Positions 52,743 to 63,975 are shown, counted from the first letter of the stretch. The stretch: 64,000 bases of DNA from Leguminivora glycinivorella (GCF_023078275.1 NC_062984.1:21672578-21736577), one strand, 5' to 3'. Notes: generated by a model from the sequence alone, not told the origin. Numbers and translations are program-made.

Positions 52743-53701
52743 TGGCGGGGGCAGAAGGTGGCCGCGCTGGTAGCCTGCGTATTGACGACTGATCACTAAC
52801 GGCACGGCGCTCGCGTCGGGGCAGCAGCAGACATACTTACAGCGTCGCACGCGACGCCTATGCGGCGGCCACAACGTTGTTCGGCGGCACCGCAGAGATG
52901 GCCATCGTTAACGAGGAGGCAACTTCTACGCAACCTCAGCGGCGCCGACGCGGCGGACAACACTGCCGCGGTCAGCGGCGCTATCGCAGCGCTACAGTAA
53001 GTTTCGGCGCCGACACGTGGCTTGGGGCCTCCGCACCGAATCGGAAACCGAACATATTCTTTCTAAAATAATATGAATCTGCTCACCCATTCGTCGGAGA
53101 AATTCAAACCTCCTTGAAGCGCGGTATTCCTCCACCGCGCCCGCCGCCGCCGCCGCCGCAGCCCGCAGGTCGCGCAGCCCGCGGTCGCGAAGCACGTGGT
53201 CCCCGGAGCACGTGGTCCCCGGCGGAGCAACTTACCTACGTTACCGCTTATATTCTCGCGCGAAACTTTTAATACGCGGATAACACTTCCTACTTTAGTC
53301 TCGGAAATGCGAATAGTTTAAAAAGAAAACTGATTAACGGTAACGATTTTTGCAGCATGGAACTTTCTTACAAAAAAGTGGGTAGAATCATAAAGCACCG
53401 CTCGTTCATTTCTATAGTGAGAACCCCGAAAGACGAATAATGATCGCTAGCGAGGCATAATATATCTCATTATTCAAGACGAACGAGCGCAAATTAAAAG
53501 GGAAGAAAGAATTGACGGATGAAATTGAAAAATTTCATAATTCCGAAACGTTATAAGCCACTTTTTAAATAAAAACACGAATAACTCTGGTTTGACCAGA
53601 AATAACAAGGAAATAGAAACTAAAAGATTAATTTCGAGACACCATGCTGTAAAAATGTTCGAACGGAATACGCGACAACCGGTCACTTCGGCGTTCGACG
53701 A
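52743..53701. other. Interior of the large element, right part
   Basis: CG-rich to about 53220, with a GCC-type run (CCGCCGCCGCCGCCGCC) near 53142, then AT-rich. An 11-bp word GCACGTGGTCC is doubled at about 53191-53220. No gene recognised. Confidence 0.4.
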
Positions 53702-53883
53702 AACAATGAGGGTGGCTGGTGGCGAGTCGGGGCGCGGGGGGCCTTGTGTTGCAGGTGGGGAAAAACGGGACTACCAACATCGCGGCGGTGAGACGCCGGA
53801 GCGACTTACAACGAACGATGGCGCCATCTATCGGTCCGATGCGACGTCTACGACGTACTCTCTCTATAAAGACCTCGGATATA
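53702..53883 (-). repeat. 182-bp inverted repeat, right copy
   Basis: Exact reverse complement of 48459-48640. The flanking tips differ: GCCTGGTATATCC on the left copy, GCCGTTTGTATATCC here. Confidence 0.95.
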
Positions 53884-53902
53884 CAAACGGCACAAATAAT
53901 AA

Positions 53903-56900
53903 TTCTTGATCTACCTAAACCTATATTCGTATCAGGCGACTTCAACGCTCATCATATAGCATTTGGCTGTGCGTCCACCAAACCGCGTGGCCGGCAATTA
54001 TTTGACATGATAGAAGAGTGTGATTTATGCATTTTGAATGATGGTAGCTTTACAACTCTTTAATTATCCAAATCGTAATCCTTCTGCCATAGATGTTAGT
54101 TTAATTAGTCCTAGTGTTGCCCCTCTTTGCGAATGGTTGGTAAATGATAACAACATGGGAAGCTATCACTTCCCGACCATAACCGACATTACACTTTCAG
54201 TTGATAGATATCAAGTAAACTCTCCTATTGATAAATATTTATACAGCAAAGCAGACTGGACAAAGTTTAATCAGTTATCAAGTAGCGTCTTTGAAAATTT
54301 TACTGTTGATTATGAAAATCCTTTAGAGTCATACAATCAATTTTGCATAGGTCTTGATACTCTTAAACAACAATGTATTCCAAAATTTACTAAAACATCA
54401 ACTTTTAAAAGCAAACCTCCCGCTCCGTGGTGGAATGAAAAATGTGAGCAGAGTGTCATCAACTCTTATCAAGCTTTAAAATACTATAGAGCTAATCCTA
54501 CTATAGATAATTATATAAAATACAAAAGACTTGATGCATTAAAAAAACGAACTATTGCAGAGGAAAAAAGTAATGGCTGGAAAAGACTTTGTAATTATTT
54601 CAATAGAACTACGCCAATAAGCATCATTTGGAACTACAGAAAAAGGTTTAAAGGTATGAATACAAATAAAAATAAATCATATAGTGATGAATTTGTCCCC
54701 TCCTTTTTAGATAAGTTGTCTGATGACAGCACAGTTTTGTTAGATAATCTTGATGTTTACTACAATCTCAATAATAACAACGAAAATACAAAATTTCTTT
54801 TGCAACCATTTTCAAGAACTGAATTCTTATCAAGTCTTTTATCACGTAAAAATACTAGCCCTGGCTTAGACGATTTTCCCTATATATTAATAAAAAATTT
54901 GGATTCAACAGTACTAGATATTTTATTAGCCATCTTCAATGCATTATGGTCGAAACAAATAATTCCGCAGTCTTGGAAAACGCAATGTGTGATCCCAGTC
55001 CTTAAGCCTGGTAAACCTCCAAATAACGCCGATTCATATCGACCTATATCCTTGTCTTCATGTATAGGCAAAATATTTGAAAATATTATTAAGTGTCGAC
55101 TTGACTGGTTTGTTGAATCTAACGGCATCATTCCTCATGTGCAATATGGCTTCAGGAAGGGTAGGAGCTGCGCAGACAGCTTCCTTTCTCTCATATCTGA
55201 CCTGAAATATGCAAAAAATAGTCATTCTAGTGCTGTATGTGCTTTCTTAGATGTAAAAGGGGCATTTGATAATGTCCAGCCTAGTGTTCTAGTTAAAGTC
55301 TTGACTGGCTTGGGGATACCCGGTCTACTTGCAAAATGGATATATGAATTCCTAAGTAACCGTATTTTATATGTGAAACATAATAACATGTTACATGGAC
55401 CAAGATCTGTATCTAAGGGTACTATGCAAGGTGCAATTTTATCCCCATTGTTATATAATCTGTACACTAGTGAGATTTGTAAATATGTAAATACACAGTT
55501 TGTAAATATTTTGCAATTTGCAGATGACCTTGTATTATACTCAGTGCATCATAGTGTAGACATTGCCATAAATAGGGTAAACTATGCTCTTGAGGAACTT
55601 CATTCATATTACTCAAATAAATTACTACTACAAATAAATCCCTCTAAAAGTTCCGCTATGATTTTTAGCAAAGATTTACCATCTTTTCATATTTTATTTA
55701 ACAATGAAATAATTCCCCATGTTGATCACCATAAATTTTTGGGTATAGTTATTGAAAGTAATCTGTCTTTTGAAAAGCACATTAAATATATTTCACAAAA
55801 TTCAGCAAAGGGTCTAAACATAATGAGATGTTTGGCAGGAGTATCTTGGGGGCAGACCCAAAAATACTCACTATTTTGTATAAAGCCATAGTTAGGAGTC
55901 ATTTTGATTATAGTTGTTTAGCGTATTTAGATAGTAAGTGTGTACAAAGATTAGATATTATTCAGAACAAGGCTTTGAGGATAATTTCAGGAGCTATGTG
56001 CTCCACCCCTATAAGGGCAATGGAGATAGAAACTAATATTATGCCACTTACATTGAGAAGGTTACTACTTGCAGAAAGATTCGGTGTGAAGCTACTAGCT
56101 TCAAGTAATCAACATATAATGAAGAAAATCATACCTTGCGAATTAAACTGTAGGGAGCCTCTAACAACAGGTGCTGATCTTCTCAATGGCCATCCTCCCG
56201 AACTGTCTCGCATTTTGCTGGAATTAAAGAAAAATTACCCATCAATATACTGTATTTCACCTTGGCCATGCTATTCTCATACATATGATTGTTTGTTTTG
56301 TGAGGTTTCAGTAATTAAGGATTTAGTCAATAATAATGAGGAAATGCTAGAGTTTTTAAGTAAAAATGAAGAAGTCTATAAACTTTATACTGATGGTAGT
56401 AAAGGAGATCACCATGTACGTAGTGCTGTTTATAATCCTCAAACCAAATGCAGTCTTAGAGGCCATTAAAATTATAAGTCATGTAAATAGTCATCAAAAG
56501 TTTCTTATTCTCACCGACTCTTTAAGTTTAATTAAAGCTTTAGAAAGTTTTAAGATACATTTCAAAAGTTTGTATATAATTTTTAAGATAAAAGAAATGA
56601 TTACTATTTATAAGAAAAAGGGAATTGAAATTTCCTTTATGTGGATCCCTTCACATAAAGGAATATCCGGAAATGAGATAGCTGATAAGGCTGCAAATGA
56701 AGGACTTAACCCATTAGATGTATCATTAATGATAAATATACCAATGACAGATTGTTATTCGACAATAAATAATGAAATAAGAAGTTTGTGGAAGGAGTTT
56801 TGGAAAAAAGATCAGGAAATTAAAGGAAAATGGTATGGAAGTATCCAAGCAAACAGTTAAGCCATGGTACCACAAGTTAAGAACAGCAAGTCGCGACTTC

Positions 56901-57200
56901 ATCACAACTTTAAACCGCCTCCGTTTTGGTCACACTAAAACACCTGCACACCTAGCCAAACTTGGGATCATTGGTGATGACAAATGCACCAACTGTGGTA
57001 ACATCTGTGATGTACAACATATAGTCTTTTCGTGTCCAGCATATTCCATGGCTCGTCTCATTCTGGCCACTGAGGTAACTGAAAAGGAAGTGCTTGAAGT
57101 CACAGACGACCCCTCCCGCCGCCTAAAAGTGTTGTTGCAAAATGTGGACTATTATCAACCAATTTATAAGTTCGTTAAAAACACTTTTGGTTCAGTTTGA
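53903..57200 (+). pseudogene. I-group LINE ORF2, endonuclease C-terminal part, RT, RNase H and tail
   Basis: Resumes with LPKPIFVSGDFNAHHIAFG (endonuclease) and shifts frame at about 54060. It then runs 617 codons: AIDVSLISPSV, PWWNEKCEQSV, SYRPISLSSCIGKIFENI, YGFRKGRSCADSFLSLI, FLDVKGAFDNVQPSV (first RT Asp), SKGTMQGAILSPLLYNLY and FADD at about 55517. A second shift at about 55830 leads to LYKAIVRSHFDYSCLAYL. RNase H follows in two pieces, KLYTDGSK (56384) and, after a deletion and frame change near 56440, FLILTDSLSLIKALE and WIPSHKGISGNEIADKAA. A third shift near 56840 gives the C-terminal knuckle CTNCGNICDVQHIVFSCPAY. Domain order is that of I-group elements. Inactive. Confidence 0.92.
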
Positions 57201-57442
57201 CGTTACACCGGTTTGACAGTATGCAACGAAAGTGAGTTTTAAATGTGTGAAATGTGAAGTGAATCAACTTAAAAAACCGTACAAACGCATTACCATTAAA
57301 ATAAAGACAGCTTTAGTGAAACTAGTGATATTAAAATATGAACTGTGAAGTGAACAAAGAACTGACTCATCACCATCAAAAATAAAGACTTGGCTTAAAG
57401 GTCTTAGATACCAGGCCATAAAATTACAAAAAAAAAAAAAAA
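57201..57442 (+). other. 3' UTR and A16 tail of the I-group LINE
   Basis: Contains two similar segments with TGTGAAGTGAA and AAAATAAAGAC (57255-57310 and 57340-57390). The A tract at 57427-57443 joins directly to the right target duplication. Confidence 0.85.
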
Positions 57443-57454
57443 ATGACAGATGGA
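57443..57454 (+). repeat. Target-site duplication, right copy
   Basis: ATGACAGATGGA immediately after the A tract, identical to 46697-46708. Confidence 0.9.
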
Positions 57455-57658
57455 CCAAAATGTTGACCGAATGGTGGCCGTTATCCGATGTAAGAAGCGT
57501 CTGGCATCCGTTGGCTTGTTGGGTGGACGACATTCGAAAAACTGCGGGGCACTTCTGGATGAGATTGGCCCAGGACCGTGATAAGTGGCGTACACGAAGG
57601 GAGGCCTGTGCTCAGCAGTGGGCGATTAATGGCTGAAATGATGATGATGATGATGATT
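57443..57658 (+). pseudogene. RTE-type LINE tail, right half, with (ATG)n end
   Basis: Frame-disrupted but readable: MTDRWTKMLTEWWPL-like, ACWVDDIRKTAGHFWMRLAQ, DRDKWRTREACAQQWAING, then ATGATGATGATG. The microsatellite tail is the usual RTE 3' end. With the left half at 46660-46708 it makes the host sequence of the I-group LINE. Confidence 0.8.
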
Positions 57659-57754
57659 GTTTTACGCGATAGTTACTCATGAAATAAAACTATCCACCCC
57701 ATAACTAAGTCACCCTTAGTGCGTTTTCATAATATTTCGTCAGTATTTAAGAAA

Positions 57755-58312
57755 AAAAAAAACCGGCCAAGAGCGTGTCGGGCCACGCTGTGTAGGGTTC
57801 CGTAGTTTTCCGTATTTTTCTCAAAAACTACTGAACCTATCAAGTTCAAAACAATTTTGCTAGAAAGTCTTTATAAAGTTCTACTTTTGTGATTTTTTTC
57901 ATATTTTTTAAACATATGGTTCAAAAGTTAGAGGGGGGGACGCACTTTTTTTTCCTTTAGGAGCGATTATTTCCGAAAATATTAATATTATCAAAAAACG
58001 ATTTTAGTAAACCCTTATTCATTTTTAAATACCTATCCAACAATATATCATACGTTGGGGTTGGAATGAAAAAAAATATCAGCCCCCACTTTACATGTAG
58101 GGGGGGTACCCTAATAAAATATTTTTTTTCATTTTTTTATTTTTGCACTTTGTTGGCGTGATTGAGATACACATTGGTACCAAATTTCAGCTTTCTAGTG
58201 CTAACGGTTACTGAGATTATCCGCGGACGGACGGACGGACGGACGGACGGACAGACAGACATGGCGAAACTATAAGAGTTCCTAGTTGACTACGGAACCC
58301 TAAAAAACACGT
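57755..58312 (+). repeat. Interspersed repeat P, full plus copy
   Basis: AACCGGCCAAGAGCGTGTCG, GGGTTCCGTAGTTTTCCGTA, TTTCCTTTAGGAGCGATTAT, CCCACTTTACATGTAGGGGG, (GGAC)n at 58226-58254 and GTTGACTACGGAACCCTAAA. It is the mirror of 34515-35065. Confidence 0.85.
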
Positions 58313-59245
58313 ACCTACTTGAATGGTACGTGGCAGAAAGTGCGTTTTTGTTTTAAATAATATCTAAGTATAACATATAAATTACCACATAGGTGATGTG
58401 AAAAGCCCTCCACGTAAATACCTATCTCATTTTGCTCCCTTGTTACACAATCTAGTATTGCGCGTATGAGACTAATTATATGAATAATATTTTTTTGTGT
58501 ATTCAATGTTGATGTGGTATTGTTATACTAATACTTACAGTTAATAGTACCTACTAGATAACAAAAACTTACTTTGTACGAAGTTGATTAACTTTATAGT
58601 AATTTTGTTCAACCCTGCGTGACCTTGCGCAGTAGAGACCGCCCGCATCGACCTGCCACAGATTAACTACTGAGCCGTCCATATACTGTGCCGATATCAT
58701 TGCGCTCCGCTAAGGCTACGCTGGTCTGATTCTGATTTTCTAACGTTTAAAATAGGGTATATTAATAGCGTTAAGAAAACAGCATGAATACGTTTATAAA
58801 GTTTTATTTTTATTTACGTATTTCTTTTACATGTAACAAACAATAATTTAAACAGAAACAATTTTGTGTGATTGTACAATTTAGTTCAAAAATGTGCAAA
58901 GAATTGACGTTACCCTAATTAAAACACAGCCTTTTTATTAATGCCTACTTATATCTATAATTTACAAAATCAACTCTTAGAGAACCTACAAAATATCCTT
59001 TAAACAAAAAAATACTTAGCATTTTAGAATAATTTTAAATTACTCTTTACACTTGTGAGTAGGTATTGTTTAAATGTGCTTTATATATTATACAGTTTTT
59101 TTTCTATCATATTCACATTGAGCTATAATTTACAATGTACAAAAAATATTTACCCCTTTCATACTATTTTAAAGAGTATGATGTCAGAACTCAGTTTACC
59201 TTCATAACTTAAACCTAAGTAACAAATCATCTGATGGAATATTTT
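58313..59245. other. No gene seen
   Basis: AT-rich. A fragment TCATTGCGCTCCGCTAAGGC at about 58698 belongs to the 29771-type element ends. ORF 58315-58506 (minus) is unrecognised. Confidence 0.4.
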
Positions 59246-59675
59246 TTTCCCCTCACTAGCTCGGAAACACGTGTTTTGTCCTTTAATACCAGCGGGTAAA
59301 AACGCATTTTATCCACTAGTGGGTAAAGTAATTTGACCTTGAATAAAGTCAAATTAACTGCTTTAAAATTGATAAAAGTAGGTGAATCTAGTAATAAAGA
59401 TGATTTACCACCTGTGGAACTACTGGAAGCAGTGATAAACGCATTTTTTGCGTTATAGTTTCCTCGCTATAGTGAGGGGAAAAGTTTTGTGTTACACTCG
59501 GGTGCAAATGTATTTTACTTCTCGTGTGTTAAAAAACTCGCAAGTTCAGGATTCTATTCTCGAACCACTCGCTTCGCTCGTGGTTCAACTATAGAATCCT
59601 TTCACTTGCTCGTTTTTCAATTCCACACTCGGCGTTCAAATACAACTTTGCCCCCTTGTATAACAAATAACTATT
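59246..59675 (-). repeat. Interspersed repeat G, minus copy
   Basis: Reverse complement of 21390-21835, nearly base for base: CCCCTCACTAGCTCGGAAAC to ACTTTGCCCCCTTGTATAAC. Confidence 0.88.
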
Positions 59676-59676
59676 A

Positions 59677-59799
59677 ACCCCGGATGCAAAAACGACATCT
59701 GTGTCATCGTAGCTCCCGAACGGATGAACCGATTTAGATTTCGTTTTTTTTAACCCCCGACGCAAAAACGACGGGGTGTTATAAGTTTGTTGTTTGACG

Positions 59800-59860
<61 letters not shown>

Positions 59861-59974
59861 ATCTGTGTGTGTGTCTGTGTCATCGTAGCTCCCGAACGGA
59901 TGAACCGATTTAGATTTCGTTTTTTTAACCCCCGACGCAAAAACGACGGGGTGTTATAAGTTTGTTGTTTGACG

Positions 59975-60031
<57 letters not shown>

Positions 60032-60146
60032 ATCTGTGTGTGTGTCTGTGTCATCGTAGCTCCCGAACGGATGAACCGATTTAGATTTCGTTTTTTTTAA
60101 CCCCCGACGCAAAAACGACGGGGTGTTATAAGTTTGTTGTTTGACG

Positions 60147-60207
<61 letters not shown>

Positions 60208-60322
60208 ATCTGTGTGTGTGTCTGTGTCATCGTAGCTCCCGAACGGATGAACCGATTTAGATTTCGTTTTTTTTAACCCCCGACGCAAAAACGACGGGGT
60301 GTTATAAGTTTGTTGTTTGACG

Positions 60323-60379
<57 letters not shown>

Positions 60380-60493
60380 ATCTGTGTGTGTGTCTGTGTC
60401 ATAGTAGCTCCCAAACGGATGAACCGATTTAGATTTCGTTTTTTTTAACCCCGACGCAAAAACGACGGGGTGTTATAAGTTTGTTGTTTGACG

Positions 60494-60550
<57 letters not shown>

Positions 60551-60930
60551 ATCTGTGTGTGTGTCTGTGTCATCGTAGCTCCCGAACGGATGAACCGATT
60601 TAGATTTAGTTTTTTTTTGTCTGAAAGCTGAGTTAGTCGGCAGTGTTGTTAGCCAGTCTGATGGAAATCGGTCCACTATGTAGGGTTTTTTTATAAAATT
60701 CAAATTTTTAACCCCCGACGCAAAAACGACGGGGTGTTATAAGTTTGACGTGTCTGTCTGTCTGTGTGTGTGTCTGTCTGTGGCATCGTAGCTCCCGAAC
60801 GGATGAACCAATTAAATTTAGTTTTTTTTGTCTGAAAGCTGAGTCAGTCGGGAGTGTTCTTAGCCATGTTTGATGAAAATCGGTCTACTATATCGCGGTC
60901 GGGGGTTTTTCAAAATTTTAATTTTGTTGT
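59677..60930 (+). repeat. Tandem array of repeat Q (five units of 172-176 bp) plus a full copy
   Basis: AACCCCCGACGCAAAAACGA starts units at 59753, 59927, 60099, 60275 and 60447 (the last lacks one C). A shortened unit precedes at 59677. Each unit holds a (GTCT)n stretch of variable length then GCTCCCGAACGGATGAACCG. Unit 5 continues into a longer Q end, and a separate full copy with a short (GTCT)n runs 60710-60930. The Gln-Thr-Asp-Arg ORFs on the minus strand are artefacts. Confidence 0.92.
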
Positions 60931-61437
60931 TAGGTTAATGGACACGTATGAAACATTTCAGTCTCTCTGAACTAAACACTTATTCAGAGAAAAATGTATC
61001 TACACTTACATCTAGTATCACCAGACATTAAATCGATCCTCATAAGCTCGTAAACCTTGATATTACAGTGAAGACCCAAACTGCAACACTGGAGTTGGCG
61101 AAGATTGTTTCACCTGTAACAAATAAAATATTTTATTAATTGTTACTTATCTGTAAATGGTAACTTATAATACTTTAGAAGCATAGACCTTTAGTATGGA
61201 CTGAGTTCACACTTTTTTGGTATTCTAAATTTAATTGCTTATACAGACGCATCCTTACAGAGTTGGACCAAAATGGTGGTATTCTTCAAAATTAGGCTTG
61301 GCACCGACTTCAAACATATCCGTTGGTAACGCGTAATACTTATAATAATGATAATATTTTATTACTTTTTAATATTTTTTGAAATCGGTTAACTTTTTTT
61401 ATAAAAAATTTTTGTCAGTAACTTTGTAGCTCGGAAC
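60931..61437. other. No gene seen
   Basis: AT-rich, no supported feature. Confidence 0.35.
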
Positions 61438-61672
61438 GCTGTTCTAAGCCGGGCGCCGAAGGCGCCCTCTAACTTGAAGTGTAGGGCGAAACCCGACGCA
61501 CGCTGTCCTAAGCCGGACGCCGAAGCCACCCTCTAGCTTAAAGTGTCGGGCGAAGCCTGACGCACGCGATCCTAAGCCGGGCGCCTTCGGCGCCCTCTAA
61601 CTTAATATGTCGGGCAAAGCCCGACGCACGCTGTCCTAAGCCGGGCGCCGAAGGCGCCAGTCCGTTGCTTCT
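61438..61672 (+). repeat. 64-bp tandem repeat with internal hairpins, about 3.5 units
   Basis: The word CTAAGCC recurs at 61444, 61508, 61572 and 61636, exact 64-bp spacing. Each unit contains GGGCGCCGAAGGCGCCC and GTCGGGCGAAGCCCGAC, both self-complementary. GC-rich in an AT-rich setting. Confidence 0.9.
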
Positions 61673-61984
61673 GGAAAGTTATGTATGAAAATGTTGGCAT
61701 AATTAATGGAAGATTTTTTTTCATTGGGATATGTACATTACAGGCCGAAGTTATTTTTCATCAACCCTCCCCATCCCTCCCCCCTCTGCGTCACCCCTCT
61801 TCCCCCCATTAAATAGCCGAAAATGCGGTTTTTCGCGATTTCTGACAAAACCGTTGTAGATACAGAAAAAGCGTGTCCTTCAGGGGCCTGGCCAAAACGC
61901 ACCGTAATCCTTGATAAATTTACTACAAATCCTTCATTAACACTTTGGATTTTTTTTTCATTCCAACCTCAACGTTTGATTTAT

Positions 61985-62130
61985 TGTGGCATCGTAGCTC
62001 CCAAACGGATGAACCGATTTAGATTGATTTTTTTGTCTGAAAGCTGAGTTAGTCGGGAGTGTTCTTAGTCATGTTTCATGAAAATCGGTAAACTATGTCG
62101 GGGTCGGGAGTTTTTTTCAAAATTTAATTA
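61985..62130 (+). repeat. Repeat Q, 3' part only
   Basis: TGGCATCGTAGCTCCCAAAC, GGATGAACCGATTTAG, GAGTTAGTCGGGAGTGTTCT and a GTCGGGGTCGGGAG end, without the 5' AACCCCCGACG part. Preceded by CATTCCAACCTCAACG, which resembles part of repeat P. Confidence 0.75.
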
Positions 62131-62439
62131 AATAAATAATTTTATGACTTTTATGTAATTCCCAAAAGATTTGACAATTTGTAAATACATAGGTAAAGAA
62201 AATATTCGTTCTATCTGAATATGACGATAGGTACGTACTTATGTTAAAAATAGAGCGCTTTCGAACTACGTCCGATCCGAATCCGATAAATTCGTGAAAA
62301 TAAAATTACGCACTATTATGGACTATGGACGGAAATCTGGGAGGATTTTGGAGTAGGCCCTTGAGGCAACCTGCTAAGATGCTTCTCTTATCATAGTCAA
62401 CCTCAGGTCTGCAAGCTGGCAGCTGGGGAGCGGGGCTAA
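62131..62439. other. No gene seen
   Basis: No supported feature. Confidence 0.3.
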
Positions 62440-62570
62440 ATCGACAATCGATTATATTTTTAGACGATACAGGACGGTTCAATTTCCATACCAACGCTCT
62501 CGACTATTTCCTCCCTGGTTTTTGAAGGTAGACTGATTTTTTCAACACAGATTATTCTATAAATTGAAAT
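62440..62570 (+). repeat. Interspersed repeat with CGCTCTCGACTATTTCCTCC
   Basis: Shares TACCAACGCTCTCGACTATT, TGGTTTTTGAAGGTAGA and ACACAGATTATT with 63850-63930. Class unknown. Confidence 0.55.
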
Positions 62571-62675
62571 AGACATCATACACGAAAGAAAAAACGACAA
62601 GGCCCAAGGCAACAATTAGTGCTTGCACCTCCTATATGAATCCTTTTGCAGCATTACGATATAGCGAAAGACTAT

Positions 62676-62935
62676 TTTTAACCCCCGACGCAAAAACGAA
62701 GGGGTGTTATAAGTTTGACGTGTCTGTCTGTCTATTTGTCTGTTTGTCTGTCTGTGTGTGTGTGTATGTCTGTGGCATCGTAGTTCCCGAACGGATGAAC
62801 CGATTTAAATTTAGTTTTTTTGTCTGAAAGCTGAGTTAGTCGGGAGTGTTCTTAGCCATGTTTCATGAAAATCGGTCCACTATGTCGCGGTCGGGAGTTT
62901 TTTCAAAATTTTAATTTTGTTGTTAGGTTATTAAA
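62676..62935 (+). repeat. Interspersed repeat Q, full copy
   Basis: TTTTTAACCCCCGACGCAAA, short (GTCT)n with GTGTGTGTGT, then GAACGGATGAACCGATTTAA and CACTATGTCGCGGTCGGGAG. Confidence 0.85.
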
Positions 62936-63420
62936 TAACAAATCAAAAAAATAATCAATAAAATAATTTGATTTGTTCCCAGTCAGATTGTTATTAATTA
63001 TTAATCTTATCTGTGTTGGAACGTTTTGATATTTTTATTTTTAAAGACGCTCGAGTCAATCAAAAATTTCCAAAAACGGCCTTTTTCATTATGGCGCAAA
63101 AAAAGTGATACTCAAGATTGGTAACAATTAGCCAAAAAACCTAAACGGTACGACATAGATTTGATGAAAAACGTGTGACCTGTGCCTTTAAAAAGTAAAA
63201 CAGAAAAACGTACGTCGTTTTCGTACGTGTTTTCGCTACGATCAATATGCAAATGGATAATTTAGTAGGCAAGTTTTATTCAAATCGATTAAATCGTAAA
63301 TAGTGGCTTGCAGCTAAAAATAATGTTCAACTGGAAAAACCTAGGTACGTTTTTTCGCTAGAATCTACATTTTAGTAGGAACATTTCTTAAAAATAGATT
63401 AAAATTAAACTGGTACAGAT
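62936..63420. other. No gene seen
   Basis: AT-rich. Words such as CGTTTTGATATTTTTATTTT recur at 63949, suggesting a further diverged copy of the 63750-63975 repeat. Confidence 0.35.
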
Positions 63421-63424
63421 TTTT

Positions 63425-63620
63425 TTAATTAGCCCGTTATAGTGCCCTACTGCTGGGCAAAGGCCTCTCCCCTTGATTTCCTCAACTCCCTCTGGTGTTA
63501 TTTTTCCGGCCATGCAGTCACTGATAAAGGCGTCCAAGTCGTCTCACCATGCATGCGACAGACCAGACGTGGCATGCACAATTTACACTTCAGCATGGCG
63601 GTTTTCTTCCCTACTTACTT
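63425..63620 (-). pseudogene. RTE-type LINE, C-terminal fragment (degraded)
   Basis: Nucleotide-level match to the 36761-36985 fragment: CTACTGCTGGGCAAAGGCCT, CTCCCCTTGATTTCC and CTGATAAAGGCGTCCAAGTC. In translation the minus strand gives a decayed RELRKSRGEAFAQQ. No intact frame. Confidence 0.65.
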
Positions 63621-63749
63621 TAATATGTACAGATCATTTCTGTCGTAGATCAATTTTAGCTGTAGACCACCGTTAACGACTAACTTACGAAAAACTAAAA
63701 AATGTTTACAGCATGTCGGTGTGTACCTTAAACAAACCATGAAAAAAAA

Positions 63750-63975
63750 ACCGCCTCCTAAAAATAAGCGCGTTAGAAAACACGGAGAAAAAAGAAAAAA
63801 TAATTTTACATTCAAATCTGATTTCTTAAGACGATACAATACAGGTCAGTTCTCCATACAAACGCTCTCGACTATTTCCTCCTTGGTTTTTGAAGATAGA
63901 GCAATGATTTTTTCGACACAGATTATTATTATTTTTATCTGAGTCGGACCGTTTTGATATTTTTTGCTATTCTTA
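63750..63975 (+). repeat. Interspersed repeat at the window edge
   Basis: AAAATAAGCGCGTTAGAAAA and CACGGAGAAAA match the arm edge of the inverted repeat at 43172. The right part (CTCTCGACTATTTCCTCC) matches 62485-62560. Possibly truncated by the window end. Confidence 0.55.

Larger units (their letters stand above)
48750..53902. mobile_element. Unclassified large element of about 5.15 kb in the LINE endonuclease
   Basis: The left tip TATTATTTGTGCCGTTTGTA (48747 on) and right tip (reverse complement TATTATTTGTGCCGTTTGTA ending about 53900) are inverted copies and continue through TATCCGAGGTCTTTATAGAG. The interior is conspicuously GC-rich from about 49.7 to 53.2 kb, unlike the AT-rich surroundings. 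It holds a MITE, a 97-bp tandem array and no ORF with a recognised domain. I do not recognise the family. It may be a non-autonomous DNA transposon; target duplication is unclear because both junctions are ATT-rich. Confidence 0.7.
46709..57442 (+). mobile_element. Full-length I-group LINE, interrupted by a foreign insert of about 5.5 kb
   Basis: A 5' UTR of about 130 bp, ORF1, ORF2 and a 3' UTR ending in a pure A16 tract, bounded by a 12-bp target duplication. Without the insert (about 48414-53902) it is about 5.2 kb. Gag-like ORF1 with three zinc knuckles plus ORF2 with endonuclease, RT and RNase H places it in the I group of non-LTR elements (I/Nimb-like); the clade is inferred. Several frameshifts make it inactive. 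Confidence 0.9.

Noticed and set aside
51922..52773. A series of about 90-codon ORFs spaced 97 bp, which look like a small gene family
   Set aside because: They are one 97-bp tandem unit read through rotating frames, with no independent start context or domain.
59779..60703. Minus-strand ORFs of repeated Gln-Thr-Asp-Arg
   Set aside because: Translations of the (GTCT)n parts of repeat Q.
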